Notes: a model not told the origin generated them from the sequence alone. Counted from the first letter of the stretch, positions 12,707 through 23,920 are shown. The stretch is DNA of 64,000 nt from Erinaceus europaeus (GCF_950295315.1 NC_080171.1:28588682-28652681), one strand, 5' to 3'. A program made the numbers and translations.

Positions 12707-12724
12707 GAAAAAGCCAGCTTGGGG

Positions 12725-12840
12725 CGGGGGAGACAGCATAATGGCTATGCAAACAGACTCTCATGCCTGAAGCACCTAAGTCCCAGGTTCAATCCCCCAC
12801 ACCACCATAAGCCAGAGCAGAGCAGTGCTCTGGTGTTTCT

Positions 12841-12875
<35 letters not shown>

Positions 12876-12926
12876 ACTTTATCTGCATCTTTCTCAAAAA
12901 TAAAATCAATTAAAAAAAAAAAGAAA
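12725..12926 (+). repeat. Type-3 SINE with 18-bp TSD
   Basis: Flanked by the perfect duplication GAAAAAGCCAGCTTGGGG at 12707-12724 and 12927-12944. It carries an internal (TG)n tract at about 12844-12873 in its tail. Confidence 0.9.
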
Positions 12927-13853
12927 GAAAAAGCCAGCTTGGGGAGTATGCATGTGTACAAATGGCCAATGAGGTGGCTGGACAGGACATAAATATTGGG
13001 ACATTAACCCTGGTGTGCCAAGGGACTCCTGGCACTTGGACTTTGTATTTGTGCATCCTTTACTTTCCTTTATCTGTCACTGCCTTTCTAATGGACACTG
13101 GTTAGACCTGGTGGACTGAGCTCTACATAGCACACTTGCCATCTACAAATTGTTTCTCTCACTGTGCATTTGTGACTTGCCCTGTTGGCGTAGGTTGTGG
13201 TTGAGCCTAGTTTTCTGCATAAGTGCTCTTCTTCTTCTAGCGTTTGCCCTTCTTCCGTAGCCAGTCAACAGCGTCAGGTTGAGCCTGATGTAAAGTTTCG
13301 AGACCTCCTTTGAATCTGGAGAGGTGGCAGTCGTTGACTATGTGGGTCATAGTCTGTCTGGAGCCGCAGGGGCAGTTCGGGTCGTCTCTGGCTCCCCAGC
13401 GATGGAACATAGCGGCACACTGGCCATGGCCTGTTCGATAGCGATTGAGGAGGGCCCAATCATGACGTGCTAGGTCAAAGCCGGGTTGACGCTTGCAGGG
13501 GTCTGTGATGAGGTGTTTGTTCTTTACCTCAGCTGACTGCCAACTCTGTTTCCAAGAGACTGGAACAGAGAAGTTCAGTGTAGGCATAGGGGACCAGATT
13601 GGGTGACGAGACGTCAAGCATTGGACAGGGTGGGCAAAGATATCCGCGTATATTGGCAGGTCCAGTCGAGCGTAGACGTGGGAAATGAACTTAGATGATG
13701 CCGCATCCCGACGAATATCTGGCGGGGCCATGTTGCTAAGAACTGGCAGCCATGGAACCGGGGTGGAAAGGATGGTTCCAGAAATTATCCTCATGGAGGA
13801 ATATAATTTGGAATCGACCAAGTGGACATGGGGGCTACAGAACCATACTGGGG

Positions 13854-14213
13854 TGTTGTATGCTTTACATTGGGTTCTAGTTCTCCCCCGCCAAGAGAAT
13901 TAGATCAGTCCAGTTAATTTCGCGGCCGCTTGGCTCCGCCCCGAAGGAACCCCGCGAGAGTTCCACAGTTGGAGAGTTTCAGAGTTCCAGAGTGACAGAG
14001 TTCCTGGGTTCCTGAGTTGCAGAGTAAGAGAGAGTGCTGGTGCCGCTGCAAAGAGACAGCAGAGTTCTGTTTGGTGATTAGTTGGTCTTAGTTTATGAAT
14101 CGTTGTTCCTGAATAAAGAAATACAGCTTCCCTGCCCGCCGTTGTCTCCGCGTCTCTGTTACCCGCCCGTGAAGCTAGCCCCGCCTGCTAGAGCCGTAGA
14201 AATTTTAACAGAA
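13854..14213 (+). repeat. 5' LTR of the class II ERV
   Basis: 360 bp with an AATAAA at about 14111 marking the R region. The segment at about 13967-14040 is built from degenerate GAGTTCC units, which are expanded in the related LTR at 26139-26675. Confidence 0.9.
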
Positions 14214-15867
14214 AATGGTGCCCACGTAGACCTGACCTGCGCATCTCTCAGATAAGTAAAGACAATTTGGCTACCTATGCACTATGGCCTTCTCTTCCGC
14301 TTGTGAAGAGATCTCCAAAGGCCTCTGCTCTTTCTTCACGAGACTGTTTTGCTGTTTCTGGAACATTTATCTCTGGACCACTCTGTGGTTTCCACTCGCT
14401 CAGGCGAACTCAGAACAGCCAGCGGGAAGAGCCAGCGGGAGGGAGGCGAGGCACAGAGCTGCTGTTTCCACCTGGTTAAACAGCCAGCCAGCCGGCTGCG
14501 CCCGGACAATCCCGCGCACCGCGCCCGCAGCCCCGCAGCCCGCAGGAGGCCTACGCTAGCACGCAAGAGGCTGACGCCAGCACGCTAGAGCCTGATGCCA
14601 ATACGCTGGAGCCCGATGCCAACACGCTGGAGCCCGATGCCAACACGCAAGAGCCCGAGGCTAGCCCACAGGAGCCGGCTCTCCACCTCATGGCACAGGG
14701 CACTGGATGCGTGATCCCTCCATGCTGCTCGGCCACTGCGAGCAGGGCAGCAGACATGGCAGGGCCATGGGGCAGGGCCGCGGCGGCCTATCATGGCCGC
14801 CACCCCTAGGCACCCACGCCTTCTACAATGCTGGCCCGCCTGCCCTCTTGCTATAAATTCTGGAACGATCCCAGGCCTCCCGGACCCCCGGGCTCCCTGC
14901 CGAAACTGGGCACACGAGATCTCCAGCTGCCGGTCCGGTCTGAAGACAGACAAGCTGGAGTACGCAGAGATTTGTGCAGAGATCGCAACCTGCAATTCCT
15001 AGAAGTAAAGCTGCGCGGGAAGCCACCTCCGGATGGTGAACCCCCCCCAACAACTAAGACAGTACAGATTTAAATTCGTGTTTAAAATGACATGTCTTCA
15101 TAACAAAGGTTTCTCTCCTCGTGTATTAATGACCATGTTTATGTATATGTTTAAAGTTTGGTAAACAGTAACTTTAAGGCTAAATTCTTACTAGTCAAAG
15201 TTAAATGAAAAAGGTTTTCAACGTAATTCTCATAAAGATAAAATTAACTTACATTTAAAGCCTGAGGTAAAAATTAGTTAACAATCAATATATTTTAACT
15301 AAGTTGGTCTAAACAAAAGGTTAAATAGACTTGTTGATATGTAAAACTCTCCATTACCTTCTCTATTAGAAATGGTAGATCGCACAATGGCTATGCTAAT
15401 TATTCTCATGCCTGAGGTTTCCTCTCCTGCCCACAACTAGGGTGTGTCTCCATCTTGAATGGGTGTAACAAAAGGTTAAAAGACGTTGTTGATATGTAAA
15501 AGTCTCAAATTCCTTCTCTTTTAGAAATATGCTAATAACAAGTTTTGTTTCATAGTAAGTAAATTGCAGCCAGCTGCCTTTGGGACTCTAGGCCGTTCCT
15601 CACCACCATGCAAATGCCCGTCAAGGCAAGTACGCCCCCCCCCAGAGGCAAGAAGTGTTTTTTTTTAAGCTGATAAAGTTTAGCCCACAGAGGCAGATAT
15701 GGCCCCCTCAGGCCTTCCCTTAGCAGCACACTGGTTCTTGTCACTTGCTTGCATGTTTCTCCATGTTTGTGCCAGTTTCTTTTTATAAAAATGCCTGTAC
15801 GATATAGGTTTCTGTTCACCCCACACCCTTGATACTGTAGCCATTTAGTTAAAAGAAAAGGGGGAAT
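14214..15867 (+). other. ERV internal region without retroviral genes
   Basis: The first kilobase is GC-rich and open in more than one frame. It contains a 21-bp tandem repeat at about 14560-14670. The rest is AT-rich and holds a pair of direct repeats of about 75-90 bp (15312-15400 and 15467-15540), with a piece resembling the type-3 SINE head ('acaatggctatgctaattat') at the end of the first. No known protein is recognised. Confidence 0.7.
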
Positions 15868-16228
15868 TGTTGTATGCTTTACATTGGGTTCTAGTTCTCC
15901 CCCGCCAAGAGAATTAGATCAGTCCAGTTAATTTCGCGGCCCGCTTGGCCCCGCCCCGAAGGAACCCCACGAGAGTTCCACAGTTGGAGAGTTTCAGAGT
16001 TCCAGAGTGACAGAGTTCCTGGGTTCCTGAGTTGCAGAGTAAGAGAGAGTGCTTGTGCCACCGCAAAGAGACAGCAGAGTTCTGTTTGGTGATTAGTTGG
16101 TCTTAGTTTATGAATCGTTGTTCCTGAATAAAGAAATACAGCTTCCCTGCCCAGCTGTTGTCTCCGCGTCTCTGTTACCCGCCCGTGAAGCTAACCCGCC
16201 CGGCAAGAGCCTAGGAATTTTAACAACA
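15868..16228 (+). repeat. 3' LTR of the class II ERV
   Basis: 361 bp, about 95% identical to the 5' LTR by eye. It is preceded by the polypurine tract at about 15851-15866. Confidence 0.9.
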
Positions 16229-16448
16229 CTGGGGCACAGTATTCTGCAGTGGAATAGCATAATGCCAGAGATGATGATCGTAGTGTGGAAGTGCTCGCGT
16301 CCCATGAGGAGCTGGCCAGTCTTGCAATGATGTTATTCCTCACACCCACCTTTGCTGCAGTTTTTATGAGATGTTCGTGAAATGACATAAGTGCCCTGAA
16401 CTGACACATCTCCCTAGAGCAGGTGGGTTTATCTTAAGATCCCTGCAA

Positions 16449-16579
16449 TGCTGCAGGGGTAGATAGCATAATAGTTATGCAAACAGACTTTCATGCCGGA
16501 GGCTCCAAAGTCCCAGGTTCAATCTCCTGCACCACCATAAGCCAGAACTGAGCAGTGCTCTGGTTTAAAAAAAAAAAAA
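16449..16579 (+). repeat. Type-3 SINE
   Basis: Sense copy ending in a 14-A tail at about 16566-16579. Confidence 0.85.
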
Positions 16580-16957
16580 ATCTCAGCAATGAGCATTTAC
16601 ACACCTGCCAGATTTCTCCGGAAACCAGCCTGCAGAGAGAGAGAGAGTTGGGGGGGTTATGTTTAACTTCCCTAGCAAGTACTGAGTTTTGTTTTCAAAA
16701 TGGCGGTGCTGCCTGGACTTCCTCAGAGCATGCATGATTGCTCCACTTGCCCCACATCCTCACCAAACTTTGGTATTGCACAATTGTGAGCTTTTGAGAA
16801 GTTGGGCGGTGCTATCTCTCAGATATTTTTATGACAATTTTTCAGTTGCTAAGGAGATAAGATGTCTTATCTTCTGTGAAGCACATGTTCAAGTCTAATC
16901 TGTTTTCTAGGGAAACTTTGTTTTTTTATTTTTATTATTTTTTTTAGTTTTGTTCTT

Positions 16958-17238
16958 CTTTAAAGATGTATTTACTTACCAGTGAAAGAAAAAGAGGAGA
17001 TAGAAAGAAATATATATATTATATAGAGAGAAATACATATTATATAGAGAAATATATATTAATTATATATTATATGTTATATATTATATACTATATATTA
17101 TACATTATATATTATGGGGAGAGAGAGAGAGAACCAGAACAAGAGCATCACTATAGCACATGGGATGCTGGAGACCAAACTCAGGACCTCATGCTTGAGA
17201 ACCCAAAACTTTATCCACTGTGCCACTTCCCAGACTGC
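16958..17238 (-). repeat. Type-4 SINE with an internal AT-rich expansion
   Basis: Antisense copy whose A/T-rich part has grown into a TATATTA-type repeat at about 17010-17115. Confidence 0.75.
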
Positions 17239-17415
17239 TGCTTTATCTCTGTTAGTGACAAGCAGGTATTTTATGTACATCCCAGGGGGATATTCTGCTG
17301 CTAGGGGCATTGGGGCTCTCTTCACTAGTCCCAGTACTCTGTACTCTGTCCCTTCCTTGCTGTTTGGATCTTGGATGAGTAATTTGCCATGAAGTCATAA
17401 AGTACTCTATCATTT

Positions 17416-17466
17416 CCTTGTGCATTGTAACATGTACACTCAACCAGGTGCACCACCATCCGGCCC
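17416..17466 (-). repeat. Type-2 SINE head fragment
   Basis: Only the tRNA-like head, 'ccaggtgcaccaccatccgg', survives. Confidence 0.6.
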
Positions 17467-17492
17467 CTTCTATCATTTCCTAAAGGTGTAAC

Positions 17493-17535
17493 TGTCCTCT
17501 CCTCCTCCTCCTCCTCCTCCTCTTATTCCTCCTCC
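17493..17535. repeat. (TCC)n microsatellite
   Basis: Interrupted TCC repeat just upstream of a type-3 SINE. Confidence 0.85.
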
Positions 17536-17554
17536 TTCTTCTTTTGTTCATTTG

Positions 17555-17682
17555 TTTTGCTTTACCAGAGCACTGCTCATCTCTGGCTTATGGTGGTGCT
17601 GGGGATTGAACCTGGGACTTTTGATGCCTCAGGCATGAAAGTTTTTTTGAATAACCACTATGCTATCTTCCCAGTCCAGTGA
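17555..17682 (-). repeat. Type-3 SINE
   Basis: Antisense variant with 'gattgaacctgggactttt'. Confidence 0.75.
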
Positions 17683-17884
17683 CTGTCTTTCTGAATGCAC
17701 ACCTTTGGTCATATGCACATGGGTTTCATGCAGGAAGAGAAGACAAATTCTAGTTTACATGGTGTTATCATTGTACTATAACATATGGGTCCTCTTGCCC
17801 TAGATATGTGTTGGGAGGGGGAGCTACAAAAGCCCACTAACATTTTTCCTTAAAGAACTTGTACTTTTTTTTTTTTTTTAAAGA

Positions 17885-18150
17885 GAACAGGCAGTGCACC
17901 AGGTTAAGCACACATAGTACAAAGCACAAGGATCTTGGTTCGAGCCCCCGCTCCCCACCAGCAGCAGGGGGTTGCCTCACAAGTGGTGAAGCAGGTCCAC
18001 AGGTGTCTCTCTGTCTGTATCCCTCTTTATCTCCTCTGCCCCTCTCAAATTTTTTCTGTCCTATCAAATAAAAATGAAAATTGGTCTCCAGGAGCTATGG
18101 ATTTAGTGTCAGCACTAAGCCCCAGAGATAATCCTGGAGGCAAAAAAAAA
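17885..18150 (+). repeat. Type-1/2 hybrid SINE with extra 3' module
   Basis: After the usual 'ctgtcctatcaaataaa' end it continues with a 3' module ('gtgtcagcactaagccccag') seen in several other copies. Confidence 0.75.
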
Positions 18151-18159
18151 AGGGTACTT

Positions 18160-18353
18160 TTTTTCTTCCTTTTTTTCCCCACTGATCACCAAAGTTTCAA
18201 GCCCATGAAACTCCACCACTCCTGGCAGACTCCAGAGCACTGCTCATCTCTAGCTCACAGTGGTGCTGGGGACTGAACCTGGGACTTTTGGTGTCTCAGG
18301 CCATGAAAGCATGAAAGTCTTTTTGAGTAACCATTTTACTATCTCCCCGGCCC
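18160..18353 (-). repeat. Type-3 SINE
   Basis: Antisense and longer than usual on its left side. Confidence 0.7.
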
Positions 18354-18361
18354 GCAAACTC

Positions 18362-18661
18362 CTTTTTTTTAAAATTTATTGTATTTATTTTATTTATTTA
18401 TTCCCTTTTGGTGCCCTTGTTGTTTTATTGTTGCAGTTATATTATTATTGTTGTTGTCATTGTTGGATAGGACAGAGAGAAATGGAGAGAGGAGGGGAAG
18501 ACAGAGAGGAGGAGAGAAAGATAGACACCTGCAGACCTGCTTCACCGCCTGTGAAGCGACTCCCCTGCAGGTGGGGAGCCGGGGTTTGAACTGGGATCCT
18601 TATGCTGGTCCTTGTGCTTTGCGCCACCTGCGCTTAACCCACTGCGCTACAGCCCGACTCC
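18362..18661 (-). repeat. Type-1 SINE
   Basis: Antisense, full length, head ending 'tgcgctacagcccgactccc'. Confidence 0.88.
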
Positions 18662-18679
18662 CCTCCTTTTTACCTTTCA

Positions 18680-18820
18680 ATCTCAAATAGAAACAGAGAG
18701 GACAAGAAAGGCAGAGATACCACATCACAGCACTTCCCCCATGTATGGTGCTCCCCTCTGGTGGCTGGAGGTGTAAACCCAATCACACTTGCCCTCTACC
18801 TGGTGAGCTATGTCTCAGCT
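18680..18820 (-). repeat. Older SINE-like repeat
   Basis: Diverged antisense tRNA-like right end ('acctggtgagctatgtctca'). Confidence 0.4.
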
Positions 18821-18841
18821 CTTGCATATTTTTATATATAC

Positions 18842-19080
18842 ATTTTTTTATTTTTCCTTTTTGTTGCCCTTGTTTTTTATTGCTGTTGTAGTTAATATTA
18901 TTGTTGTTATTGATGTCATCATTGTTAAATAGGACAGAGAGACATGGAGAGAAGATGGGAAGACAGAGAGGAGAGAAAGATAGACACCTGAAGACCTGCT
19001 TCACTGCCTGTGAAGCGACTCCCCTGCTGGTGGGGAGCTGGGGGCTCAAACCGGGATCCTTATGCTGGTCCTTGCGTTCC
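18842..19080 (-). repeat. Type-1 SINE, head truncated
   Basis: Antisense. It stops at 'gctggtccttgcgttcctgc' and so lacks the first part of the tRNA-like head. Confidence 0.82.
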
Positions 19081-19110
19081 TGCACATTTTTATATTCATT
19101 ACTTGGTGTA

Positions 19111-19448
19111 TGTTATGCCCAGAGATTCGAGTCCCGATCTCACGCAAAGAAGACCAGAATCACATGTAATAGCAAGAGCCTTTATTAGCAAGCTTAAGCT
19201 TGGGCCGCCGACACCCCTCTATGCAAGAGGAGAGGGGAGAGTCTGCGACCCCGATCATTTCTTATCCCACCTTTTTATAGTTATCGCAAGGTGGGTACAG
19301 GTGGAAATATTTACGCGGAACAAGGAACAGTTGGTTTCGGATTAACAGCTTTTCTCAATATTGGGGGCTTTTCTCTAACCTCATATAATATTATACTATA
19401 TAATATTATACTGTTCTCTCTCTGTGAAACTGGGGCCTTCCTTACACA
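19111..19448 (-). mobile_element. Probable solo LTR
   Basis: 338-bp bottom-strand block beginning TGTGTAAG and ending CATAACA, with AATAAA (top-strand TTTATT at about 19182) in the expected place. It is bounded by repeats unrelated to it. Flanking hexamers GGTGTA and TGTGTT do not match exactly, so the ends or the LTR assignment may be slightly off. Confidence 0.5.
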
Positions 19449-19486
19449 TGTGTTTTTTCACAGCTCTGGATACACACACACCCGTC

Positions 19487-19598
19487 AGAGCCCTACTCAG
19501 CTCTGGTTTATGGTGGTGCTGGGATTGAACTTGCAACCTCATAGCCTCAGGCATTCAGGCATGAAGATCTGTTGCATAAATTGCTGTGCTTGTTTCCC
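19487..19598 (-). repeat. Type-3 SINE
   Basis: Antisense with a local 'caggcatt' duplication. Confidence 0.7.
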
Positions 19599-19933
19599 AT
19601 GCTTCTTTATTAAAGGTTTGTTTTATTTATCTTATGAGAGAGAAGAAGGAGAGAGGCCAGCAGTCCAGGCCTTGAGCTGGCAGGTCTGAAATCTGCAGTG
19701 CAGGTGTGTAGGCTTGCAGATCCTGAAAGGGTTGACTGCAGTCTTTTTTTTCAAGGTCCCTGGAGGCAAGCGCCTTTCTCTTTGGGCAACCTCAGGGACC
19801 TCAGTCTACTCTTTTCAGTCCTTAACTGACTACACACAGCCCACCCATGTTGAGGACCATCCTCATTTTACTCTAAATCCACAGATGCTGTAGCATATTA
19901 ATCTTATCTTTTTAAAAAAACATTTTTTATCAG

Positions 19934-20185
19934 GAGGGAGCCGAGTGGTGGTGCACCTGGTTAAACACACATAGTACTAAGCACAAGAATCTGAGTTCCA
20001 TGCCCCCTCCTCCAACCTACAGTAGTGAAGCAGGTCTGTAGTATCTGTCTTTCTCGTTCCCTTTCTATCTCCTCCTCCCCTCTCAATTTCTCTGTGTTAT
20101 CCAATAAAATGGAAAAAATGACTGCCAAGGGCAGTGGATTTGTAGTGTCAGCACTGAGTCCCAGCTATAACGCTAGAACTAAGAA
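19934..20185 (+). repeat. Type-2-like SINE with extra 3' module
   Basis: Sense copy. The module 'tagtgtcagcactgagtccc' follows its 'tatccaataaaatgg' end. Confidence 0.75.
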
Positions 20186-20189
20186 AAAA

Positions 20190-21240
20190 AATTATTAGTG
20201 ATTTAATATTGTTTTACAAGATTATAAAATATAAGAGTATAAATTCCATACCATCCCCACCACCAGAGTTCCATGTCTCTACCCCCCCCCCCCCCGTAGT
20301 TCTATTAAGGTCATAGATATGGGCTGACTTTAAATCTATATCTATTTCTATATTTATACTTTTTGCCCATTTTTTTCTACAATCTTGCCCTCACTTCCTT
20401 TCTTTTTAAAAAAAGAATATTTTATTTATTTTATTTTTGAGAGAAATTCAGAGAGAGATACAGAGAGAAACACCAGAGCGCTGCTCAGCTCTGGTTTATG
20501 GTGGTGCAGTGGATTGAACCTAGGACTTAAAAGAGTCTCAGGTTTGAGAGTCTCTTTGCATAACCATTATGCTGTCTACCCCCCCCCCAGCCCTCACTTC
20601 CTGTCTAAGTCACACCTACACCTATTACTGCTTCCAAGTGTCCTTCCTTTTTTCCTCTTCTCTCTCAGATAAAAGAAACAGTGCCTGGCTTCCTCTGGTG
20701 TTTTCTAGGTTCACTTCCATTTAGTGGTGTTGTAAAAAACATGGTTCCTGGTGACAAATACCTCAGGTTCTGGTGGAATGGGGATTAAGAGCCCTCTGAT
20801 TATCTTTCCCTTTCATTTACCCTTCTGGGAGTATGAGCCAAATTTCTTTGTGGGGTGCAGAAGGTGGGAGTTCTGGTTTCTGTAATTGCTTCTCCACAGG
20901 ACATGAATGTTGGCAGGTCAATCCATACCCCCAGCCTGTCTCTATCTTCCCCTAGTGGTGCAGGGCTTTAGAGAGGTGAAGTTCCAAGAAACACTGGTAA
21001 AGTCATATGCCCATGGAGGTCAGGATAGGATCATAGTAGCATCTGGAACTTGGTAACTGAAAGGCAGTAAGATACAAAGTAGGACAAAATGTTTAATAAA
21101 AAGGAACCAAAAAGTAGGAATGCAGCAGCTGAAAATAGACCTTAGGGTCAAAGGAAGCAAGAAAGTCTATGTCCCTAGGGGCCCATGTCTTTAGTAATAT
21201 TTGCTTGAGCTTGATAGCTAACATGGGAGTGGACTAGAAA
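20190..21240. repeat. Unclassified interspersed repeat, possibly L1 3' UTR
   Basis: About 0.85 kb of AT-rich, non-coding sequence starting 'ttagtgatttaatattgttt' and interrupted by a type-3 SINE at 20403-20591. A C-run lies at about 20282-20294. Its style resembles the left part of the L1 at 43.5 kb. The assignment is tentative. Confidence 0.4.
20403..20591 (-). repeat. Type-3 SINE
   Basis: Antisense, nested in the 20190-21240 repeat. It ends in a C-run. Confidence 0.75.
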
Positions 21241-22070
21241 TATCATATTAATCTCATCTTTTTAAAAAAACCAACACAGTCACATTTGAACTGGTGTTTG
21301 ACCAACTCATACAACTCATTAGCCCTCAAGGGGGCAGACTTGGTAGAACACATGCCTCACTGTACTGGAGGTCCTGGGTCAGAACGCTGGCCACACATGG
21401 GTGCTCCATGGACAGTGGAGCAGTGCACCTCCCTTACAATAAAAGAATATGAAAATAAGAGTATAGGAAGCAACTCAGTGTGCTATCACCCTGAGCTCTT
21501 TCCTCTGGAGCAGCATAAAAAAATTAAAACAAAACAAAAACAAAGGAGGGCTGGATAGATAGCTCACCTGGACAGTGGCAAAAAACAAAACAAACAAAAA
21601 ATAAAACTAGAAGACTGGGCTCAGGAATAACACAGGAGGGGCCTGTAACTCCTGAGCCCAAGGCCTGGAAGGCATGTGGCCTCCTTACTGCTGCTCTGGC
21701 ACATTTATTCTGGGGAGCCTCACAGCACACACACACAGTCTGCTGACAGCCACATGTGGACCCCCTACCCCCATCCCACTCCTCCTCCCCCAGCCAAGGG
21801 CAAGGGCAAGGTCTACATTAGGCCTTCAGTTGCAGGAGAACCACCTGGTGCAGCTATGAATTTGTAACTCACAGAAGCAGCACAAAAAATGCTGTCACTT
21901 CAGGCCACTGGGGTTTAAGTGAATTTGTTTTGCAGCAACAGATGTTTATTCCTCTTTGGTTCCCCCTTGAATCTCAGCTCCTTCCTGAAGTGCTCTTCTG
22001 GAATTCCTTGATGAAGTCCTGGGAGGTAGACTCACTTTTTGTTGTTGTAATGTTTTTTTTGTTTGTTTGT
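21241..22070. other. Mostly unique sequence
   Basis: A faint tRNA-like old repeat may lie at 21330-21530. The remainder shows no exon, RNA gene or known repeat. A (GTTT)n run sits at about 22058-22085. Confidence 0.4.
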
Positions 22071-22082
22071 TTGTTTGTTTGT

Positions 22083-22231
22083 TTTTAAGATTTTATTTAT
22101 TCATGAGGAAAACAGGAGAGAGAGAGAGAAAGAACCAGATATCACTCTGGTACACGTGCTGCCGGGGATTGAACTCGGGACCTCCTGCTTGAGAGTTCAG
22201 TGCTTTATCCACTGTGCCACCTCCGGACCAC
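22083..22231 (-). repeat. Type-4 SINE
   Basis: Antisense, intact head 'cactgtgccacctccggacc'. Confidence 0.85.
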
Positions 22232-22745
22232 TGGTGTAATGTTTTTATTTGCCCTTCCTCTTACTGGTTTCCTGGATATGACTTTCTGGGTGAATAATTC
22301 CACCATCTTACCATTGAGGCCATAACTCTTTCAACTTGATCTTGCTGGAGAAAACATGTGTCTCTTTTCATTCATATTCATTGGGAGTGACTGAGACTCC
22401 TGGATCTGAACATTGATTTTAGGTTGTTTTTAGATTAAAAATTGTTTTTAGATCATTCCAGACAAACTTGGGCCACTTTGTCTTCATATACCCTCATCCA
22501 AAGAAGAGGATTTGCATGATAGATAGACTACTTCCCTGTGGATTTTCAGGAAACCCAAATAGACTGAGAACACCTCCCTGGATCCTTCTTGTTGTTTCTT
22601 TAGTTCCTGTTTCCCATCTTTCTCTGGACTGTCCCACTCATTTCCTAAACTTCAATTTTACTAGATTGCTTCAACTGTGCTATTTTCACCCATTCATTTG
22701 AGCTTTTTGTTTTAATTATACTCATTTCTAAAAAATTCTAGTTGA
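22232..22745. other. Unclassified AT-rich sequence
   Basis: No repeat family or exon recognised. Confidence 0.35.
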
Positions 22746-22882
22746 AGGCTAGGGAGACAGCATCAGGGTTATGCAAAAAAAAAAAAAAAAAAAAAAGACT
22801 TTTTGTGCCTGAGCCTCTGAAGCCCCAGGCTCAGTCTCCAACATCAACATAAGACTGAGCTGAGCAGGAGCAGTGCTTTGGT
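22746..22882 (+). repeat. Type-3 SINE with internal poly-A expansion
   Basis: The AAA after GTTATGC has grown to more than 20 A at about 22775-22797. Confidence 0.8.
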
Positions 22883-22896
22883 AAGTAATCTTATTT

Positions 22897-23167
22897 TGGG
22901 AGTCTGGTGGTAGCACAACAGATTAAGCGCAGGTGGCGCAAAGCTCAAGGACCGGCATAAGGATCCCGGTTCAAGCCCCTGGCCCCCCACCTACAAGGGG
23001 AGTCACTTCATAGGCGGTGAAGCAAGTATGCAGGTATCTACTTTTCTCTCCCCCTCTCTGTATTCCCCCCTCCTCTCTCCATTTCTCTCTGTCCTATCTA
23101 ACAACATCAATAACAACAACAATAATAAGGGCAACAAAAGGGAATAAATAAATAAATAAATATATCT
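22897..23167 (+). repeat. Type-1 SINE
   Basis: Full length with the tail 'aacaacaacaataataaggg' and AAAT repeats. Confidence 0.88.
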
Positions 23168-23280
23168 TAGAGATTCTCTCATTCAACTCCTATACCCTAC
23201 TGCTGTAATATTTTCCCACTCCTTTTTAAATGAAACAGGCCAAGGTACCTTTCTGTCCTGTGTGAGACTCTATTATTATT

Positions 23281-23440
23281 TATTAAGATTTTATTTATTT
23301 ATTTATTTATTAATGAGAAAGATAGGAGGAGAGAGAAAGAACCAGACATCACTCTGGTACATGTGCTGCTGGGGATTGAAGTCAAGACTTCATGCTTGAG
23401 AGTCCAATGCTTTATCCACTGTACTACCTCCCGGACCACT
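23281..23440 (-). repeat. Type-4 SINE
   Basis: Antisense, left member of a tandem pair with the next copy. Confidence 0.85.
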
Positions 23441-23444
23441 TTTT

Positions 23445-23577
23445 AAGATTTTTAAAATTTATTTATGAGAAAGATAGAAGGGAAAGAACCAGGCATCACT
23501 CTGGTGCATGTGCTGCTGGGGATTGAACTCACACTTGAGAGTCCAATACTTTATCCACTGTGCCATCTCCCAGATTA
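23445..23577 (-). repeat. Type-4 SINE
   Basis: Antisense, right member of the pair, with a short deletion before 'acacttgagagtccaa'. Confidence 0.8.
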
Positions 23578-23578
23578 C

Positions 23579-23612
<34 letters not shown>

Positions 23613-23613
<1 letters not shown>

Positions 23614-23713
23614 TTGCCAGAGCACTGCTCACCTCTGGTTTATGGTAGTATGGGGGATTGAACCTGAGACCTTGAATCCTCAGGCATGAGTTTCTTTGTA
23701 TAACAATTATGCT
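23613..23713 (-). repeat. Type-3 SINE
   Basis: Antisense, preceded by a (TTA)n run at about 23580-23612. Confidence 0.8.
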
Positions 23714-23920
23714 GGAGCCAGGTGGTGGCGCACCTGGTTGAGCGCACAAGTTACAATGTGCAAGGACACAGGTTTGAGCCCCCAGTCCCCACCTGCAAGG
23801 GGAAAGCTTTGCAAGTGGTGAAGCAGGGCTGCAGGTGTCTCTCTGTCTCTCTCCCTCTCTCCCACTCCCTTCCCCCTTGATTTTTGACTGTCTCTATGCA
23901 GTAAATAAAGATAATAAAAA
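23714..23920 (+). repeat. Type-2 SINE
   Basis: Near-consensus head 'ccaggtggtggcgcacctgg'. Confidence 0.88.

Larger units (their letters stand above)
13854..16228 (+). mobile_element. Non-coding class II (ERVK-like) endogenous retrovirus with both LTRs
   Basis: 2375-bp provirus inside the Vingi copy. LTRs at 13854-14213 and 15868-16228 start TGTTGT and the 3' one ends ACAACA. The target duplication is 6 bp, CTGGGG (13848-13853 and 16229-16234), as for class II ERVs. A primer-binding-site-like TGGTGCCCACGT begins at 14216, a decayed match to a tRNA-Lys site. A polypurine tract (aaaagaaaaggggga) precedes the 3' LTR. The 1.65-kb interior has no gag, pro, pol or env similarity, so the element depended on proteins from elsewhere. 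LTRs differ at roughly 5% of sites by eye, so the insertion is not brand new. Confidence 0.88.
13227..16385 (-). mobile_element. Vingi-like non-LTR retrotransposon, 5'-truncated, split by an ERV
   Basis: Bottom-strand 3' part of a non-LTR retrotransposon. Two pieces (16229-16385 and 13227-13853) align end to end with the top-strand copy at 23984-25252. The larger piece keeps a 194-codon open frame (13237-13821) covering the region after the reverse transcriptase, with a Cys/His-rich motif CPCGSRQTMTHIVNDCHL. The whole unit is flanked by CATAAGTGC at 13218-13226 and 16386-16394. The 3' end has AGAAG repeats. I assign it to Vingi from the hedgehog setting and the lack of an RNase H region; a library search would settle this. 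Confidence 0.75.

Noticed and set aside
14551..14670. Possible CRISPR-like array (21-bp repeats)
   Set aside because: The units abut with no spacers, and the locus lies inside a retrovirus of a mammal. It is a tandem repeat.
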